From contig JAIBEW010000007.1 in the NCBI GenBank assembly GCA_019459085.1, positions 1-64,000 on the forward strand: a stretch of 64,000 nucleotides of DNA, given 5' to 3'. The translations under genes were made by a program, and so were the position numbers. Shown here piece by piece: positions 61,479 through 64,000 of this stretch. Position 1 is the first letter of the stretch, and every line of letters starts with the position of its first letter. The stretch is from Kaistella sp. (GTDB lineage Bacteria > Bacteroidota > Bacteroidia > Flavobacteriales > Weeksellaceae). The notes beneath the pieces were generated by a model that made no database searches, was not told the origin of the DNA, and worked only from the letters and a program-made list of their open reading frames with translations.

Positions 61479-64000
61479 ATGAAAGTACAAAACACACCCA
61501 ATTTTCGAAAAATGCAAAAAAATTCTTTCTTAGAAAGAATTTTTTTGTGCCTAATTCTTGTCGTCAGTGGATATAATCTGCAGGCTCAGGTAAGTTCCTA
61601 TTCGTTTTCCAGCTCTTTTGGAGCGTATTCCGAAATTAGCGGGGGAACAGTACTGGGAACCGCAACGGGGAGCACGAGCCCTGCAAATTTAAACAGCGCT
61701 GTTTATCCTGTAATACTCCCGTTTGCTTTTAATTTTAACGGCCAGAATTACACCAGTCTTAATGTTTCAACCAACGGTTACCTTACTTTCGGAGCCACTG
61801 CTCCCTCAACCACTCTGTCTGCACCAATATCAAGCACAACTGCTTATGATGGTGCAGTTTCGGTGTTTGGACGGGATATCAGCGCCATCTTCGATATCGC
61901 CGGCCAGACCGGTGAAATCCGTTGGGAAACTGTAGGAACCGCTCCGAATAGAGAGGTGGTAATACAGTGGAAAAACTTTAGGCCAACGAACGTAACCAGT
62001 ACAGCAAGTGTCTACGCTTTCTCTTTTCAGATAAGACTTTCTGAAACTTCTAATGCTGTTTCTGCGGTGTACGATTCGGGCTCTTATTTAGTTGGAAATG
62101 ACTCCTATAGTTCAACCGCTCAAATAGGGCTAAGAGGTTTTACCAATGCTGATTTTAACAACAGACTAAACCCGACAACGGTTAAATTTATGGATGCAGT
62201 AGCTGGAACTGCCAGAACCAGTACCCAGGCATTCAGTACCGTTAATATTCCTCCTGGAATGCCCGATGCTGGTTTTACAACTGTCTGGATTCCGCCAACA
62301 TGTTTCGCGCCATCAGGTATCACTGTTGGCAGCGCAACAACAACTTCCGCTTCGGTGACGTGGAATGCTGTTGTTCCTACGCCCGGGAACGGATACGATA
62401 TTTATTATAACACAACTGGTACTGCGCCCAATTCCTCAACAGTTCTGGATGCGACCAATTCTGCCACTTCAGGCACCAATTCTGCAACTTTAACAGGTTT
62501 GTCTGCTGGTACCACTTACTTTGTATGGGTACGGTCTAAATGTTCACCAACCGATATCAGTGCTTGGTCTGAGGATGAGCTATTCAATACAGTATGTGTA
62601 CCCATTAATGCTCCGTATACAGAAAATTTCGATACTACATCAGTAGGTTCGTCATCCAACAACAATGCTCCAAACTGTTGGTCTTATCTGGAAACTTCAG
62701 GCTTTACAGGGTATGGGTATGTTAGAACCACCAATTCCAATTCAGCTCCCAACGGTTATTATCTGTATAACTCGTCAGCAACTACGGGCAGTCAAATGCT
62801 GGTTTCTCCACAAACACTCAATTTATCTGATGGTACCAAATGGGTTAAATTTTCTGCGAGATCAGGTGCGAACAATTATCTGGTTGAGGTGGGAACCTTA
62901 TCTGATCCGGGAAATCCAGCTAGCTTCACCACGATTGGTTCGGCGATTCCGCTCACAACTAGTCATGTGCAATATACGGTAGTAATTCCTGCAGGCAGTG
63001 CCCAGCACATCGCTTTCAGACATGGATTAGGCGGAACTTATCGCGCTGTTTATCTGGATGATATCACGGTAGAAACTGCTCCAACCTGTTTCGAGCCTAC
63101 CGCATTAACAGTAACTCCTGCATCCATCACCACTAACGGAGGCTCTTTAACCTGGACTGCTCCTAGTACTTCTGCAGGATCTTACGAAGTTTATTACAGC
63201 ACAGACAGCACAGCTCCCACTGCAGCTACCGTACTTACTGGAGTTAATTCTGTTACGGTAAACGGAACCGCCGCAACCATTAACGGTCTAACTCCTGCAA
63301 TCACTTACTATGTATGGGTACGAAGTGTATGTTCACCCACTGAAAGAAGTATCTGGACGCCGTCATCGGTAACTTTAAGGACTTTATGTCAACCCCCGGC
63401 ACTTCTTACAAGTAATGGAGAAACAGTCTGCTCGGGAGGTTCGGCTACTCTGACTGCAACAGCAGACTCAGGTGCAACCATCAACTGGTATGCAAATTCA
63501 ACTGATGCAACTGCTCTTGCGACCGGTACGAGTTTTACCACGCCGCCGCTTACTTCAACTACTACTTATTACGCCGCTGCGTCAACGGGAAGCACTAATT
63601 ACGTAGGTCCTGTTAATCCAAATTCACTTACGGGTGGAGCTACAACTGGAGCAATCAATACCTACTATATTCAATTTGAAGTAACTAATATACCTGTCAA
63701 TTTAATGTCAGTGGATGTATTTCCGGAGGCTGCCGGTCAGAATACAACATTGGAGATCTTACAGGGCCCCACCTCCTTTACTGTGATCAATACGATTCCG
63801 TTTACTTCCACTATAGCCAGTGACGGAACGATTGCGCAAACAGTTCCGATTAACATCATGTTAAATCCAGGCTTGTACCGTATGAGAATGGCGGGCGGAG
63901 ATTACTACAGAAATTATCAGAGTAATGCAGATTTTCCGTACTCTACTGCTAACTTCAGTATTACAACAGGATCAAATGTATCCACTGATTCCTATTATTT
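61479..64000 (+). CDS. Fn3- and Ig-rich secreted adhesin-like protein, 3' truncated by the window
   Basis: The frame is open from the ATG at 61479 to the last base (over 840 codons) but is absent from the ORF track because it has no stop. MQKNSFLERIFLCLILVVSG then YNLQAQ is a signal peptide after 11 extra residues; ATG at 61512 is an alternative start. An N-terminal domain (FNFNGQNYTSLNVSTNGYLT) is followed by an Fn3 with TTYFVWVRSKCSPTDISAWS, a MAM/jelly-roll domain, a second Fn3 with ITYYVWVRSVCSPTERSIWT, and an Ig-like domain (CSGGSATLTATADSGATINW). The C-terminal sorting signal, if any, lies beyond the window. It is separated from the preceding adhesin by a terminator. Confidence 0.8.
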   Translation, partial: MKVQNTPNFRKMQKNSFLERIFLCLILVVSGYNLQAQVSSYSFSSSFGAYSEISGGTVLGTATGSTSPANLNSAVYPVILPFAFNFNGQNYTSLNVSTNGYLTFGATAPSTTLSAPISSTTAYDGAVSVFGRDISAIFDIAGQTGEIRWETVGTAPNREVVIQWKNFRPTNVTSTASVYAFSFQIRLSETSNAVSAVYDSGSYLVGNDSYSSTAQIGLRGFTNADFNNRLNPTTVKFMDAVAGTARTSTQAFSTVNIPPGMPDAGFTTVWIPPTCFAPSGITVGSATTTSASVTWNAVVPTPGNGYDIYYNTTGTAPNSSTVLDATNSATSGTNSATLTGLSAGTTYFVWVRSKCSPTDISAWSEDELFNTVCVPINAPYTENFDTTSVGSSSNNNAPNCWSYLETSGFTGYGYVRTTNSNSAPNGYYLYNSSATTGSQMLVSPQTLNLSDGTKWVKFSARSGANNYLVEVGTLSDPGNPASFTTIGSAIPLTTSHVQYTVVIPAGSAQHIAFRHGLGGTYRAVYLDDITVETAPTCFEPTALTVTPASITTNGGSLTWTAPSTSAGSYEVYYSTDSTAPTAATVLTGVNSVTVNGTAATINGLTPAITYYVWVRSVCSPTERSIWTPSSVTLRTLCQPPALLTSNGETVCSGGSATLTATADSGATINWYANSTDATALATGTSFTTPPLTSTTTYYAAASTGSTNYVGPVNPNSLTGGATTGAINTYYIQFEVTNIPVNLMSVDVFPEAAGQNTTLEILQGPTSFTVINTIPFTSTIASDGTIAQTVPINIMLNPGLYRMRMAGGDYYRNYQSNADFPYSTANFSITTGSNVSTDSYY

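Overview
The window looks like a chromosome segment from a flavobacterium of the Weeksellaceae (Chryseobacterium/Kaistella type). The evidence: genes have TAnnTTTG-type -7 boxes with little Shine-Dalgarno signal; a protein carries a type IX secretion (T9SS) C-terminal signal; DnaG and DnaJ have reduced zinc-binding motifs; E1 alpha and beta subunits of a branched-chain type dehydrogenase are fused; and several families are Bacteroidota-typical (DUF5686, DUF1599, BT_3928-like DoxX). No rRNA, tRNA, CRISPR array, phage or insertion sequence was recognised. The window opens on a 31-base C run that is probably a contig-edge artefact.

Layout. 0.1-2.2 kb: helix-hairpin-helix protein, alpha/beta hydrolase, TerC membrane protein. 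2.2-8.8 kb (minus): tyrosine/homogentisate catabolism (flavin reductase, fumarylacetoacetase, HPPD, acetyl-CoA hydrolase/transferase, homogentisate dioxygenase). 8.9-13.6 kb (minus): Mur-ligase-like small protein, lipoprotein, acyltransferase, NUDIX hydrolase, alanine dehydrogenase, TsaE. 13.7-20.2 kb: DnaG and ClpP, then TpiA, a TerB-like protein, a DoxX/MauE-like protein and DUF1599 facing back, and FolP. 20.2-31.4 kb: DUF5686 protein, AlaRS, an AAA ATPase with non-canonical Walker motifs, RF2, DedA, an esterase, DnaJ; GrpE follows to 32.0 kb.

32.0-36.1 kb is the most distinctive segment. A TonB-dependent receptor and a thioredoxin-fold protein (plus strand) converge on an NRAMP metal transporter (minus strand). 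The module is bracketed by two near-identical 20-bp palindromes that resemble DtxR/MntR-family operators. This suggests one metal-responsive unit spanning outer and inner membranes.

36.2-50.5 kb: DUF937/OmpA protein, ProRS, Gly/Tyr-rich lipoprotein, FadL-like porin, ZIP transporter, two methyltransferases, a glycosyltransferase, a large secreted protein of unknown function, an M48 protease and the fused E1. 50.5-52.2 kb is an AT-rich accessory patch with an 84-bp tandem repeat, a frameshift-split gene and an orphan lipoprotein. 52.2-53.4 kb holds a DUF998 membrane protein and a Crp/Fnr regulator with a perfect FNR-type box between them. 53.6-58.3 kb is a 1547-aa DnaE with an N-terminal proofreading exonuclease. 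58.4-64 kb carries two large Fn3-rich secreted proteins, the second cut by the window end and absent from the ORF track.
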